Shown: piece by piece, positions 7,889 through 14,988 of the stretch
Position numbering within the stretch: position 1 is the stretch's first letter
Layout: each line of letters opens with the position of its first letter
NCBI RefSeq assembly: GCF_018614415.1
Contig: NZ_JAGGOO010000054.1
Coordinates: forward strand, 1 to 57,472
Direction of reading: 5' to 3'
DNA length: 57,472 nucleotides
DNA from: Streptomyces sp. ISL-12
Lineage (GTDB): Bacteria > Actinomycetota > Actinomycetes > Streptomycetales > Streptomycetaceae
Translations under genes and position numbers: made by a program
The notes under the pieces: model-generated
What the model was told of the DNA's origin: nothing
What the model saw: the letters and a program-made list of their open reading frames with translations, nothing else
The model's database searches: none

Positions 7889-8773
7889 TCAGACCTGGGC
7901 GCCGGAGAGGCGTTCCACGGCCCGCAGCAGGGCGGAGTGGTCCAGGCCGCCGTCGCCCTGGGCGCGCAGGGACGCGACGAGTTGCGCGACCACGGCGCCG
8001 ACCGGCAGCGCCGCGCCGACGGTGCGGGCGGCGTCGGTGACGATGCCCATGTCCTTGTGGTGCAGGTCGACGCGGAAGCCCGGCTGGAAGTCCCGGTTGA
8101 GGAAGTTGTCCTTCTTCCGGGTCAGCACGGTCGAGCCGGCCAGCCCGCCGTTGAGGACGTCCAGCGCCGCCGCCAGGTCGACGCCGGACTTCTCCAGGAA
8201 GACCACGGCCTCGGCGCACGCCTGGATGTTGACGGCGACGATCAGCTGGTTGGCGGCCTTCACCGTCTGGCCCGCGCCGTGCGGACCGCACCGCACGATC
8301 GTCCTGCCCAGCGCCTCGAAGAGCGGCTTGGCCTCGTCGAAGTCGGCCTGCTCGCCGCCGACCATGATGGACAGCACGGCCTCGATCGCCCCCGCCTCAC
8401 CGCCGGAGACGGGCGCGTCCAGCACCCGGATGCCCTTGGGACGCGCGGCGTTGGCCAGGTCGATGGAGGTCTGCGGGGTGATCGAGGACATGTCGATCAG
8501 CAGGGCGCCGGAGCGGGCGTTCTCCAGGATGCCGTCGGGGCCGTAGGCGATGGCCTCCACCTGCGGTGACGCGGGCACCATGGTGATGATCACGTCGGCG
8601 TCGCGCACGGCCTCGGCGACCGAGCCGGCCGCGGTGCCGCCGGCGGCGGCCAGCCGGTCCAGCTTCTCCCGCTCCAGGGTGTGACCGGTGACCCGGTAAC
8701 CCGCCTTGATCAGGTTCTCCGACATGGGGGAGCCCATGATGCCCAGGCCGATCCAAGCGATGTTCGTGCTCAT
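7889..8773 (-). CDS. glxR: 2-Hydroxy-3-oxopropionate (tartronate semialdehyde) reductase
   Basis: A 294-residue NAD(P)-dependent reductase that turns tartronate semialdehyde, the Gcl product, into D-glycerate. The Rossmann glycine motif IGLGIMGSPMSENL is at residues about 7-20. The beta-hydroxyacid dehydrogenase substrate signature DAPVSGGEAGA is near 117, and the catalytic lysine lies in GAGQTVKAANQL near 165-175. Length and motifs match GarR/GlxR. It lies 60 bp downstream of hyi on the same strand and is probably cotranscribed with it from the operator-controlled hyi promoter. A 3-hydroxyisobutyrate dehydrogenase role is the alternative for this fold, but the neighbours favour the glyoxylate route. 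Confidence 0.93.
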   Translation of the reverse strand: MSTNIAWIGLGIMGSPMSENLIKAGYRVTGHTLEREKLDRLAAAGGTAAGSVAEAVRDADVIITMVPASPQVEAIAYGPDGILENARSGALLIDMSSITPQTSIDLANAARPKGIRVLDAPVSGGEAGAIEAVLSIMVGGEQADFDEAKPLFEALGRTIVRCGPHGAGQTVKAANQLIVAVNIQACAEAVVFLEKSGVDLAAALDVLNGGLAGSTVLTRKKDNFLNRDFQPGFRVDLHHKDMGIVTDAARTVGAALPVGAVVAQLVASLRAQGDGGLDHSALLRAVERLSGAQV

Positions 8774-8833
8774 GAGGGTGCCTTTCGGTGCGGGTGTCTG
8801 TCGGTGCGGGTGTCTCCCGGGGCACGAGGGCGG

Positions 8834-9664
8834 TCAGCGGGCCTCGCGGGGCAGCCAGTCGAAGGACTCGGCGCTCGGCCGGTCGCCGGGCTTGTACTCC
8901 AGGCCGACCCGGCCGTCGTAACCGGCCTTGCGGAGCCGGCCGAGCAGTTCCTCCAGCGGCAGCGAACCGGTGCCGGGGGCGCCGCGCCCGGGGCTGTCGG
9001 CGATCTGGACGTGACCGGTCTTCGCCGCGAACCGCTCGATCACCTCCGGCAGGTCCTCGCCGTTCATGGCCAGGTGGTAGAGGTCCATGAGGAACGTGGC
9101 GTTGCCCAGTCCGGTCGCCTCGTTGACCCGGTCGACGACGGCCACCGCGGCCGGTGCCGACACCAGCGGGTACCGCGGTGACTCGGGCTCGTTCAGGGCC
9201 TCGATCAGCAAGGCCGCGCCGATCCGGTCGGCCGCGCGGGCCGCGAGGGTCAGGTTCTCCAGCGCCAGCGCGTCCTGCTCGGCCGGGTCCACGCCCTCGA
9301 CGCGGTTGCCGTAGAGCGCGTTGAGCGCCGTACAGCCCAGCGACTCGGCGAAATCGGCGGCCACGTCGATGTTGGCGCGGAACCGGTCCGACTCCTCGCC
9401 CGGCACCGACAGGGCGCCGCGGTCCGGGCCGGGGAGCCGTCCCGCGTAGAAGTTCAGGCCGGTGAGCCGGACGCCCGCGTCGTCGACCGCCCGCTTCAGG
9501 GCGTCGAGCGCGGCTCGCTCGGGCACGGGCGCGTCGGTCCACGGCCACCACAGCTCGACCGCCCCGAAGCCGGCCGCGGCGGCTGCCGCCGGGCGCTCCA
9601 GGAGCGGGAGTTCGGTGAAGAGGATCGACAGATTGACGGTGAAGCGCTGGTCCGCGAATCCCAT
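8834..9664 (-). CDS. hyi: Hydroxypyruvate isomerase family TIM-barrel protein
   Basis: A 276-residue TIM-barrel enzyme of the AP-endonuclease-2-like superfamily, expected to interconvert hydroxypyruvate and tartronate semialdehyde. Visible are FTVNLSILFTELPLLERPAAAAAAGFGAVELWWPW at the start (a typical Hyi N-terminus, quoted here only as a family landmark in pieces: FTVNLSILF and GAVELWWPW), LIEALNEPESPRYPL carrying a metal-ligand glutamate, FLMDLYHLAMNGEDL, HVQIADSPGRGAPGTG and VGLEYKP. All are conserved in hydroxypyruvate isomerases. ATG 9664 follows AAGGAGGT by 11 nt; upstream codons in the longer frame belong to the operator. It is first gene of hyi-glxR. A strong 15-bp palindrome sits 26 bp before the start. 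Confidence 0.92.
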   Translation of the reverse strand: MGFADQRFTVNLSILFTELPLLERPAAAAAAGFGAVELWWPWTDAPVPERAALDALKRAVDDAGVRLTGLNFYAGRLPGPDRGALSVPGEESDRFRANIDVAADFAESLGCTALNALYGNRVEGVDPAEQDALALENLTLAARAADRIGAALLIEALNEPESPRYPLVSAPAAVAVVDRVNEATGLGNATFLMDLYHLAMNGEDLPEVIERFAAKTGHVQIADSPGRGAPGTGSLPLEELLGRLRKAGYDGRVGLEYKPGDRPSAESFDWLPREAR

Positions 9665-9689
9665 CCGGATACCGCACCTCCTTCCATGT

Positions 9690-9725
9690 TTCCGCATTGC
9701 GGAACAAGCTTTCTGCTTACTGGAA
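9690..9725. promoter_or_regulatory. Tandem 15-bp operator upstream of hyi (IclR/AllR type)
   Basis: TTCCGCATTGCGGAA at 9690-9704 is a perfect 6-3-6 palindrome. A degenerate copy TTCTGCTTACTGGAA lies at 9711-9725, matching at 10 of 15 positions. The centres are 21 bp apart. As at gcl, the strong copy is nearer to the gene. Both promoters fit TTCCrywwTGyGGAA. Confidence 0.75.
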
Positions 9726-9774
9726 GGTTGCCGTCGAGGGGTGAGGCTTGTCAAGGGTCGCCGAGAAGCCGAAA

Positions 9775-9803
9775 AGCGCCCCCGCCTCGGTGGCTGGGGC
9801 GCT
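9775..9803 (-). terminator. Terminator of the lipoprotein gene upstream of hyi
   Basis: AGCGCCCC (9775-9782) pairs with GGGGCGCT (9796-9803). Read on the minus strand, the hairpin is followed by TTTTC, an intrinsic-terminator-like run. It lies 32 bp downstream of the lipoprotein stop codon. Confidence 0.65.
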
Positions 9804-9835
9804 GAGTGTTTTCGGTGGGAGGGGGCGGCTCGGTC

Positions 9836-10399
9836 CTAGCAGCCGGTCGCGGAGCCGTCGGCCGAGGCGGTGACGGAGACGCGGTAACCGGCTCCCGTGC
9901 CGAACTCGGGCCCGGCCTCGCTCCCTTCCGCGTCCAGGATCTCCCGGGTCAGGAAGTAGACGTCCAGCATCGCGGCGTCGTCCGCGCCGCCGCGGGTGAA
10001 GCACAGGTTCGCGGGCCGGTCCGCGTTCTTCGACGACCGCCGGGTGGCCGGGGACGGGGTCCAGCCCGCGCGCTCCGCCGCGGCCCGGTAGTGCCGGGTC
10101 ACGTCGGCCTTGTCGCCGGGGAAGACGTAGGTGCGATCGGCGTACAGCTGCACGTCGCCGCTGTCCTCCCAGCAGCCGGCGTCCAGGCCCTCGAAGCCCT
10201 CGGGCTCGATCGTCCCTCGGGGCCGGGAGTCCAGGATGCCGTAGGACTTCAGCTCGTCGGCCCGGCTCCCGGTGCCCTCGCAGCCCGAGGCGGAGGCGGC
10301 CTCCGCCAGGGTCTGGCACCCGGTGAGTGCTCCCGTCGCGCACAGAGCGGCCGTCAGCAGGAGGGCGGCGCGCGGGACCGTTGCCTTGCGAGGTGACAA
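9836..10399 (-). CDS. Secreted lipoprotein, function unknown (187 aa)
   Basis: The start is taken as TTG 10399, because AGGAG lies 5 nt before it and because it yields a clean lipoprotein signal peptide: LSPRKATVPRAALLLTAALCATGALTGC with the lipobox ALTGC at about residue 28. A longer frame to 10555 would put a basic, non-signal segment in front. The mature domain of about 160 residues has cysteines at ASGCEGTG, AGCWEDSG, NLCFTRGG and the C-terminal ATGC, so two disulphides are possible. The sequence YADRTYVFPGDKADVTRHYRAAAERAGW looks like a small alpha/beta sandwich. I do not recognise a characterised family. It ends with its own terminator, so it is probably separate from hyi. Confidence 0.8.
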   Translation of the reverse strand: MSPRKATVPRAALLLTAALCATGALTGCQTLAEAASASGCEGTGSRADELKSYGILDSRPRGTIEPEGFEGLDAGCWEDSGDVQLYADRTYVFPGDKADVTRHYRAAAERAGWTPSPATRRSSKNADRPANLCFTRGGADDAAMLDVYFLTREILDAEGSEAGPEFGTGAGYRVSVTASADGSATGC

Positions 10400-10676
10400 G
10401 CCGACTCCTGTGGGTGACCTGGCGGGGCGGCCAGTCGCATCGCCCGACACCTGTCGTGCGCGGTCGCTGACATTACCGAACTTATGTGTGCTGATGCTGA
10501 GTTGAAGCGCCGGACCGTGCCCTCGCAGTGCACGGGTCCGCGCGCTGCGCGGCATGCCCGGGCGGAACGGCCGGTCGTGGCGGGGGAGTCCGTTAAGGTC
10601 GTGCCGGAACGGCTGTGCCCTCTCGACCGAGAAGCTGGGAGGAGCCGCGGATCAGTACCGGCGCCAAGGGGACGCA

Positions 10677-10928
10677 GTGCGATTGAGAGTGGAGTTCACG
10701 ACCGAGCCTTTCGACCTCGACGAGGCCCCCGCCCACGCGGTGGTCGCCCGCGAGGTCATCGAGGCCGCCGACCTGGACGCGGTCGATGTCGGACCGTTCG
10801 GCAACACCGCCGAGGGCGGGGCCGACGCGGTGCTCAGCGCCCTGGGCGACGTGCTCCGCCGGACCCTCGGCGCGGGCGCCACCCGGATATCGCTCCAGGT
10901 CAACGTCGTGGAAGAGGGCGAGCGGTGA
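10677..10928 (+). CDS. Small thiamine-binding-like (DUF77/MTH1187) protein
   Basis: An 83-residue protein from GTG 10677 with AAGGGGA 4 nt upstream. The pattern VEFTTEPF, then an alpha helix (VVAREVIEAA), VDVGPFGNTAEGGADAVLSALGDVLRR, and a terminal strand ISLQVNVVEE follows the beta-alpha-beta-beta-alpha-beta order of the Thiamine_BP/MTH1187 fold. The P-x-GNT-x-EG step corresponds to the family PxGTxxEG loop. The family call is moderately confident; thiamine binding is not shown. Its stop overlaps the start of the next gene by 4 nt (GTGA), so the two are translationally coupled. Confidence 0.65.
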   Translation: MRLRVEFTTEPFDLDEAPAHAVVAREVIEAADLDAVDVGPFGNTAEGGADAVLSALGDVLRRTLGAGATRISLQVNVVEEGER

Positions 10929-11293
10929 CCGGAAGCACGGACGAGCCGTTCATCGCGGCCGTCAAGCCCCTGGTCGACGCCATCGGCGGCGAACTGGTCC
11001 CGCCGGACGAGGCCGGCCGGGACGACGTGGTGCTCTCCTGGCAGGGGGCCGAGGTCGTCGCCGTACGCCTGCCCCAGCTCGCCGACTCCCTGGACCACAT
11101 CCTGGCCGCGATGGAACGCCGGCGGGGCGTGCCGCTGGCCGAACTGGACCGCAAGGCCAAGCAGGAGGTCGTACGGAACCTGGAGGCGCGCGGCGCCTTC
11201 TCGGTGCGGCACGGGGTGGAGACCGTGGCGAGCGCGCTCGGCGTCAGCCGCTTCACCGTCTACAACTACCTGAACCGCGAAAAGGGTTCCTGA
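10925..11293 (+). CDS. YheO/DauR-type helix-turn-helix regulator (HTH_22), short form
   Basis: A 122-residue protein whose C-terminal half, PLAELDRKAKQEVVRNLEARGAF and VETVASALGVSRFTVYNYLNRE, is the DNA-binding domain found at the end of YheO/DauR regulators (PF13309). The usual N-terminal PAS-like YheO domain is shortened to about 60 residues (VKPLVDAIGGELVPPDEAG onward). It starts within the stop codon of the thiamine-binding-like gene and is closed by a 12-bp hairpin. The promoter of uraD-uraH-pucL, with its palindrome, comes directly after, so this protein is a good candidate regulator of urate breakdown. That is inference from position. Confidence 0.75.
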   Translation: MTGSTDEPFIAAVKPLVDAIGGELVPPDEAGRDDVVLSWQGAEVVAVRLPQLADSLDHILAAMERRRGVPLAELDRKAKQEVVRNLEARGAFSVRHGVETVASALGVSRFTVYNYLNREKGS

Positions 11294-11320
11294 CCAGCGT
11301 CGATGCCTCCGTGCCAGCAG

Positions 11321-11348
11321 CCGCCGCCCGGAACACCGGGCGGCGGCT
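11321..11348 (+). terminator. Intrinsic-like terminator after the HTH_22 gene
   Basis: GCCGCCGCCCGG and CCGGGCGGCGGC form a perfect 12-bp stem with a 4-nt AACA loop, followed by TTCGTTT. It separates the regulator gene from the urate operon. Confidence 0.8.
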
Positions 11349-11365
11349 TCGTTTACCGCGAATTT

Positions 11366-11406
11366 TCAACAAACTGTTGACGCCGTGTTTCCGGGCGCGT
11401 TAGCTA
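11366..11406 (+). promoter_or_regulatory. Promoter and overlapping operator of the uraD-uraH-pucL operon
   Basis: A -35-like TTGACG lies at 11377-11382 and a -10-like TAGCTA at 11401-11406, spacing 18. The perfect palindrome TCAACA-AAC-TGTTGA (11366-11380) covers the -35 box, which fits repression by a dimeric regulator. Confidence 0.65.
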
Positions 11407-11445
11407 TCGGCACGCCCGTTCAGCACAAGGCCACGGAGGCTCCCC

Positions 11446-11967
11446 GTGACGTCCACTTCCACGCCGCCGGGTCTGGCCCGGTTCAACGCCCTCGCGGAGC
11501 CCGCGGCCCTCGCCGCACTCCACGAGGTGTGCGCCTGTCCGGCCTGGGGGAAGCGGCTGACCGCCGCCCGCCCCTACGCCACCACCGAGGACCTGTACGC
11601 CACGAGCGACACCGCCACGGCCGGACTGACCGCGACGGAACTCGCGGAGGCGATGGCCGGGCACCCGCCGATCGGCCGGCCGAAGCCGGGCGACCCGGCC
11701 TCCTCCCGCGAACAGGCGGGCATGGCCGGCGCCCCGGCCGAGTTGAAGGCGGAGATGCTCGAACTGAACCTGGCCTACCAGGAGAAGTTCGGCCATGTCT
11801 TCCTCGTCTGCGCCACCGGCCGGACCGGCGAGCAGATGCGGGACGCGGTGAAGGAGCGGATCGGCAACTCGCCCGAGCGGGAACGGGAGATCGTCCGCAC
11901 CGAGCTGGGAAAGATCAACCGTATCCGGCTCTCCCGGCTCGTCGACGAAGAGGATGCCCTGACGTGA
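11446..11967 (+). CDS. uraD: OHCU decarboxylase (2-oxo-4-hydroxy-4-carboxy-5-ureidoimidazoline)
   Basis: A 173-residue enzyme that decarboxylates OHCU to S-allantoin, the third step from urate. The start is GTG 11446 with GGAGG 6 nt before it. Family motifs are visible: RFNALAEPAALAALHEVCACPAW, the substrate-binding HPPIGRPKPGD near residue 70, SREQAGM, and YQEKFGHVFLVCATGR, followed by an arginine/glutamate-rich final helix. The stop codon overlaps the GTG of the next gene (GTGA), indicating tight coupling in the operon uraD-uraH-pucL. Confidence 0.96.
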   Translation: MTSTSTPPGLARFNALAEPAALAALHEVCACPAWGKRLTAARPYATTEDLYATSDTATAGLTATELAEAMAGHPPIGRPKPGDPASSREQAGMAGAPAELKAEMLELNLAYQEKFGHVFLVCATGRTGEQMRDAVKERIGNSPEREREIVRTELGKINRIRLSRLVDEEDALT

Positions 11968-12365
11968 GCACCAGCACCACCGCCTCCGTGTCCACCCACA
12001 TCCTGGACACCAGCGCCGGCCGCCCCGCCCGGGGCGTCGCCGTCCGGCTCTCCGCCCGCGCCGGACGCGAGGGCGACTGGCGGGACCTCGGCGGCTCGGC
12101 GACCGACGCCGACGGGCGCTGCAAGGACCTCCCGGCTCTGCCGGAGGGCACGACCCACGTACGGCTCGACTTCGCGGTCGAGGCGTACTTCGAAGCAACG
12201 TCGAAGAAGCAAGCCGATGCGCAGCAGGACGCCCCCGCGAACCGGGACAGCGGTGCCGTGTTCTTCCCCGAGGTGACGGTCGCCTTCGCCGTGGACCCCG
12301 GCGAGCACTACCACGTACCGCTGCTGCTCAACCCGTTCGGCTACTCCGTATACCGAGGGAGCTAG
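11964..12365 (+). CDS. uraH: 5-Hydroxyisourate hydrolase (transthyretin-related)
   Basis: A 133-residue transthyretin-like protein that hydrolyses 5-hydroxyisourate, the uricase product, to OHCU. It begins STHILDTSAGRPARGVAVRL, with the conserved His of the ILDTSxGxPA motif, and has VFFPEVTVAF, HYHVPLLLNPFGYSVYRGS at the end; the terminal YRGS is the family hallmark. Relative to the usual 105-115 residues it has a short insertion rich in K, Q and A (EATSKKQADAQQDAPANRD, near residues 78-95) between the two central strands, a feature often seen in actinobacteria. It overlaps uraD by 4 nt and lies 5 bp before pucL. Confidence 0.96.
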   Translation: MSTSTTASVSTHILDTSAGRPARGVAVRLSARAGREGDWRDLGGSATDADGRCKDLPALPEGTTHVRLDFAVEAYFEATSKKQADAQQDAPANRDSGAVFFPEVTVAFAVDPGEHYHVPLLLNPFGYSVYRGS

Positions 12366-12370
12366 CAGAC

Positions 12371-13291
12371 ATGCCGACGATCCTGGGACAGAACCAGTAC
12401 GGCAAGGCCGAGAACCGAGTCGTGAAGATCACGCGGGACGGCGCCACCCACCACATCAAGGACCTCAACGTCTCCGTCGCCCTCTCCGGCGACATGGACG
12501 AGGTCCACTACTCCGGCTCCAACGCCAACGTGCTGCCGACCGACACCACCAAGAACACGGTGTTCGCGTTCGCCAAGGAGCACGGCATCGGGTCCGCCGA
12601 GCAGTTCGGCATCCACCTCGCCCGTCACTTCGTCACCTCGCAGCCACCGATCCACCGCGCGCGCATCCGTATCGAGGAGTACGCCTGGGAACGGATCGCC
12701 ACCTCCGACACCGACACTGACGCGGACCGCGGGCACTCCTTCGTCCGCAAGGGCCAGGAGACCCGCCTCACCCAGATCACCTACGACGGCGAGCGCTGGG
12801 AAGTCGTCTCCGGTCTGAAGGACCTGACGGTGATGAACTCGACCGACTCCGAGTTCTGGGGCTACGTCAAGGACAAGTACACGACGCTCCAGGAGGCGTA
12901 CGACCGCATCCTGGCGACCTCCGTCACCGCCCGCTGGCGGTTCAACTGGACCGACGACGCACAGGAGATGCCCGACTGGGAGCAGTCCTACGAGCAGGTG
13001 CGCGGTCACCTGCTCCGGGCCTTCGCCGAGACCTACTCGCTCTCGCTCCAGCAGACCCTGTACCAGATGGGCGCGCGCATCATCGAGAACCGCGGCGAGA
13101 TAGACGAGGTCCGCTTCTCGCTCCCCAACAAGCACCACTTCCTCGTCGACCTGGAGCCGTTCGGGCTCAAGAACGACACCGCCGACGGTGCCGTGTACTT
13201 CGCCGCCGACCGTCCGTACGGCCTCATCGAGGGCACGGTCCTGCGGGACGGCTGCGAGGCACGGATACCGGCCGACATGACCAACCTCTGA
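12371..13291 (+). CDS. pucL: Uricase (urate oxidase)
   Basis: A 306-residue cofactor-free urate oxidase, oxidising urate with O2 to 5-hydroxyisourate and H2O2. It opens ILGQNQYGKAENRVVKI, carrying the active-site lysine region, followed by VLPTDTTKNTVFAFAKEHGI with the catalytic threonine, then GLKDLTVMNSTDSEFWGY, the tandem tunnelling-fold strand NRGEIDEVRFSLPNKHHFLVDLEPFGLKND and a C-terminal end IPADMTNL. Length and order of motifs equal the family. It is the third gene of the urate operon. The peroxide it forms would need a catalase; none lies next to it here. Confidence 0.98.
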   Translation: MPTILGQNQYGKAENRVVKITRDGATHHIKDLNVSVALSGDMDEVHYSGSNANVLPTDTTKNTVFAFAKEHGIGSAEQFGIHLARHFVTSQPPIHRARIRIEEYAWERIATSDTDTDADRGHSFVRKGQETRLTQITYDGERWEVVSGLKDLTVMNSTDSEFWGYVKDKYTTLQEAYDRILATSVTARWRFNWTDDAQEMPDWEQSYEQVRGHLLRAFAETYSLSLQQTLYQMGARIIENRGEIDEVRFSLPNKHHFLVDLEPFGLKNDTADGAVYFAADRPYGLIEGTVLRDGCEARIPADMTNL

Positions 13292-13299
13292 CGCGGGAC

Positions 13300-13338
13300 G
13301 CGCGCCCCCGCCACCCGTGGGACGGGCCGGGGGCGCGC
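13300..13338 (+). terminator. Hairpin between pucL and the amidohydrolase gene
   Basis: GCGCGCCCCCG (13300-13310) pairs with CGGGGGCGCGC (13328-13338), an 11-bp perfect stem with a 17-nt loop. It lies in the 83-bp intercistronic gap and may be a partial terminator or an mRNA-stabilising structure. Confidence 0.55.
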
Positions 13339-13374
13339 CGCACCGGAGGACCCGCGACGAGAAGAGGACGCATC

Positions 13375-14754
13375 ATGGCAGCAGCCCAGCGCATCGTGAT
13401 CGAGAACGGGGCGATCGCGACCGTCGACGACCGGGACACCGAGTACGCCACCGGGTACGTCGTCATCGCGGACCACCGCATCGAGTCGCTCGGCGCGGGA
13501 AGAGCACCCGAGGGCCTGGAGAACGTCGTCCGCCGTATCGACGCCTCCGGACACCTCGTGACCCCCGGCCTGGTCAACACCCATCACCACTTCTACCAGT
13601 GGATCACCCGGGGCCTGGCCACCGACCACAACCTCTTCGACTGGCTGACCGCGCTCTACCCGACGTGGGCCCGGATCGACGAGGCGATGGTGTACGCGGC
13701 GGCCCAGGGGTCCCTCGCGATGATGGCCCGCGGCGGTGTCACCACCGCCATGGACCACCACTACGTCTTCCCGCGCGGCACCGGCGACCTGGCCGGCGCG
13801 ATCATCCGGGCCGCCCGTGAGACCGGCGTCCGCTTCACCCTCGCCCGCGGCTCGATGGACCGCGGCGAGTCGGACGGCGGCCTGCCGCCGGACTTCGCGG
13901 TGGAGTCCCTGGACGACGCGCTCGCCGCCACCGAGGAAACGGTACGGCAGCACCACGACGCCTCCTTCGGCGCGATGACACAGGTCGCCGTGGCGCCCTG
14001 CTCCCCGTTCTCGGTCTCCACCGAACTGATGCGGCAGGGAGCCGAGCTGGCCCGCCGGCTCGGCGTGCGGCTGCACACCCACGGCTCGGAGACGGTGGAG
14101 GAGGAGAAGTTCTGCCACGAGCTGTTCGGGATGGGGCCGACCGACTACTTCGAGTCCACCGGCTGGCTCGGTGCGGACGTGTGGATGGCGCACTGCGTCC
14201 ACATGAACGACTCCGACATCGCGGCGTTCGCCCGCACGGGGACGGGCGTCGCCCACTGTCCGTCCTCCAACGCGAGGCTGGCGGCCGGCACGGCCCGCGT
14301 CCCCGACCTGCTCGCGGCCGGCGTCCCGGTCGGCCTCGGCGTCGACGGCACCGCGTCGAACGAGTCCGGCGAACTCCACACCGAGCTGCGCAACGCCCTC
14401 CTGGTCAACCGTCTCGGCGCCCACCGCGAGAAGGCCCTGAACGCCCGCCAGGCCCTGCGGCTGGGCACCTTCGGCGGCGCCCAGGTCCTCGGCCGGGCCG
14501 CCGAGACCGGATCGCTGGAGCCCGGCAAGCTGGCCGACCTGGTGCTGTGGCGGATGGACACCCTCGCCCACGCCTCCATCGCCGACCCGGTGACCGCCCT
14601 GGTCTTCGGCGCCGCCGCCCCGGTCACCGCCTCGTTCGCGCACGGCCGGCAGATCGTCGAGGACGGGCGGCTGCTCACCGTCGACGAGGACGCCATAGCC
14701 CGTTCGACCCGTGACGAGGCACGCCGTCTGGCCCGTATCGCGGCACAGGGCTGA
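13375..14754 (+). CDS. 8-Oxoguanine deaminase-type amidohydrolase
   Basis: A 459-residue metal-dependent deaminase of the amidohydrolase superfamily. The metal and catalytic motifs are in order: LVTPGLVNTHHHFYQW near residue 65, CSPFSVS near 205, LHTHGSETVEEE near 230, WMAHCVHMND near 265, and LGVDGTASNESGEL near 325. The length and the LFDWLTALYPTW segment fit bacterial 8-oxoguanine deaminases, which convert 8-oxoguanine to urate and so feed pucL. Hydroxydechloroatrazine ethylaminohydrolase is the common misannotation of this group. GAAGAGGA lies upstream of the ATG at a proper distance. Confidence 0.87.
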   Translation: MAAAQRIVIENGAIATVDDRDTEYATGYVVIADHRIESLGAGRAPEGLENVVRRIDASGHLVTPGLVNTHHHFYQWITRGLATDHNLFDWLTALYPTWARIDEAMVYAAAQGSLAMMARGGVTTAMDHHYVFPRGTGDLAGAIIRAARETGVRFTLARGSMDRGESDGGLPPDFAVESLDDALAATEETVRQHHDASFGAMTQVAVAPCSPFSVSTELMRQGAELARRLGVRLHTHGSETVEEEKFCHELFGMGPTDYFESTGWLGADVWMAHCVHMNDSDIAAFARTGTGVAHCPSSNARLAAGTARVPDLLAAGVPVGLGVDGTASNESGELHTELRNALLVNRLGAHREKALNARQALRLGTFGGAQVLGRAAETGSLEPGKLADLVLWRMDTLAHASIADPVTALVFGAAAPVTASFAHGRQIVEDGRLLTVDEDAIARSTRDEARRLARIAAQG

Positions 14755-14836
14755 TCCACGCCGCCGGCCGACTCCGGCCGGGAGGGACGGCTCCCGGCCG
14801 GTGGCCGTGGACCCGCGAGGGTGCCACGGCGGCCGC

Positions 14837-14872
14837 ACCCGGGGCGCGCACGGGGACGCGCGCGCCCCGGGT
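14837..14872 (+). terminator. Terminator hairpin after the deaminase gene
   Basis: ACCCGGGGCGCGC (14837-14849) and GCGCGCCCCGGGT (14860-14872) form a perfect 13-bp stem with a 10-nt loop, 82 bp after the stop codon. It separates the urate operon from the permease. Confidence 0.7.
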
Positions 14873-14939
14873 CGGCACCCCCTCCTCCCCGTCGCCGGTC
14901 CCGCACGACCACCATCACCTCCCCACCCGCACCACCTCC

Positions 14940-14965
14940 TTGACACCCACGTCAGAGCCGACGTG
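14940..14965 (+). promoter_or_regulatory. Permease promoter element with adjoining palindrome
   Basis: A consensus TTGACA (14940-14945) is followed at once by the perfect palindrome CACGTC-N6-GACGTG (14948-14965), lying in the spacer between -35 and -10. No strong -10 is visible. GGAGG at 14974-14978 precedes the GTG start by 10 nt. Confidence 0.55.
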
Positions 14966-14988
14966 CAACCGACCGGAGGCGAGCCGCC

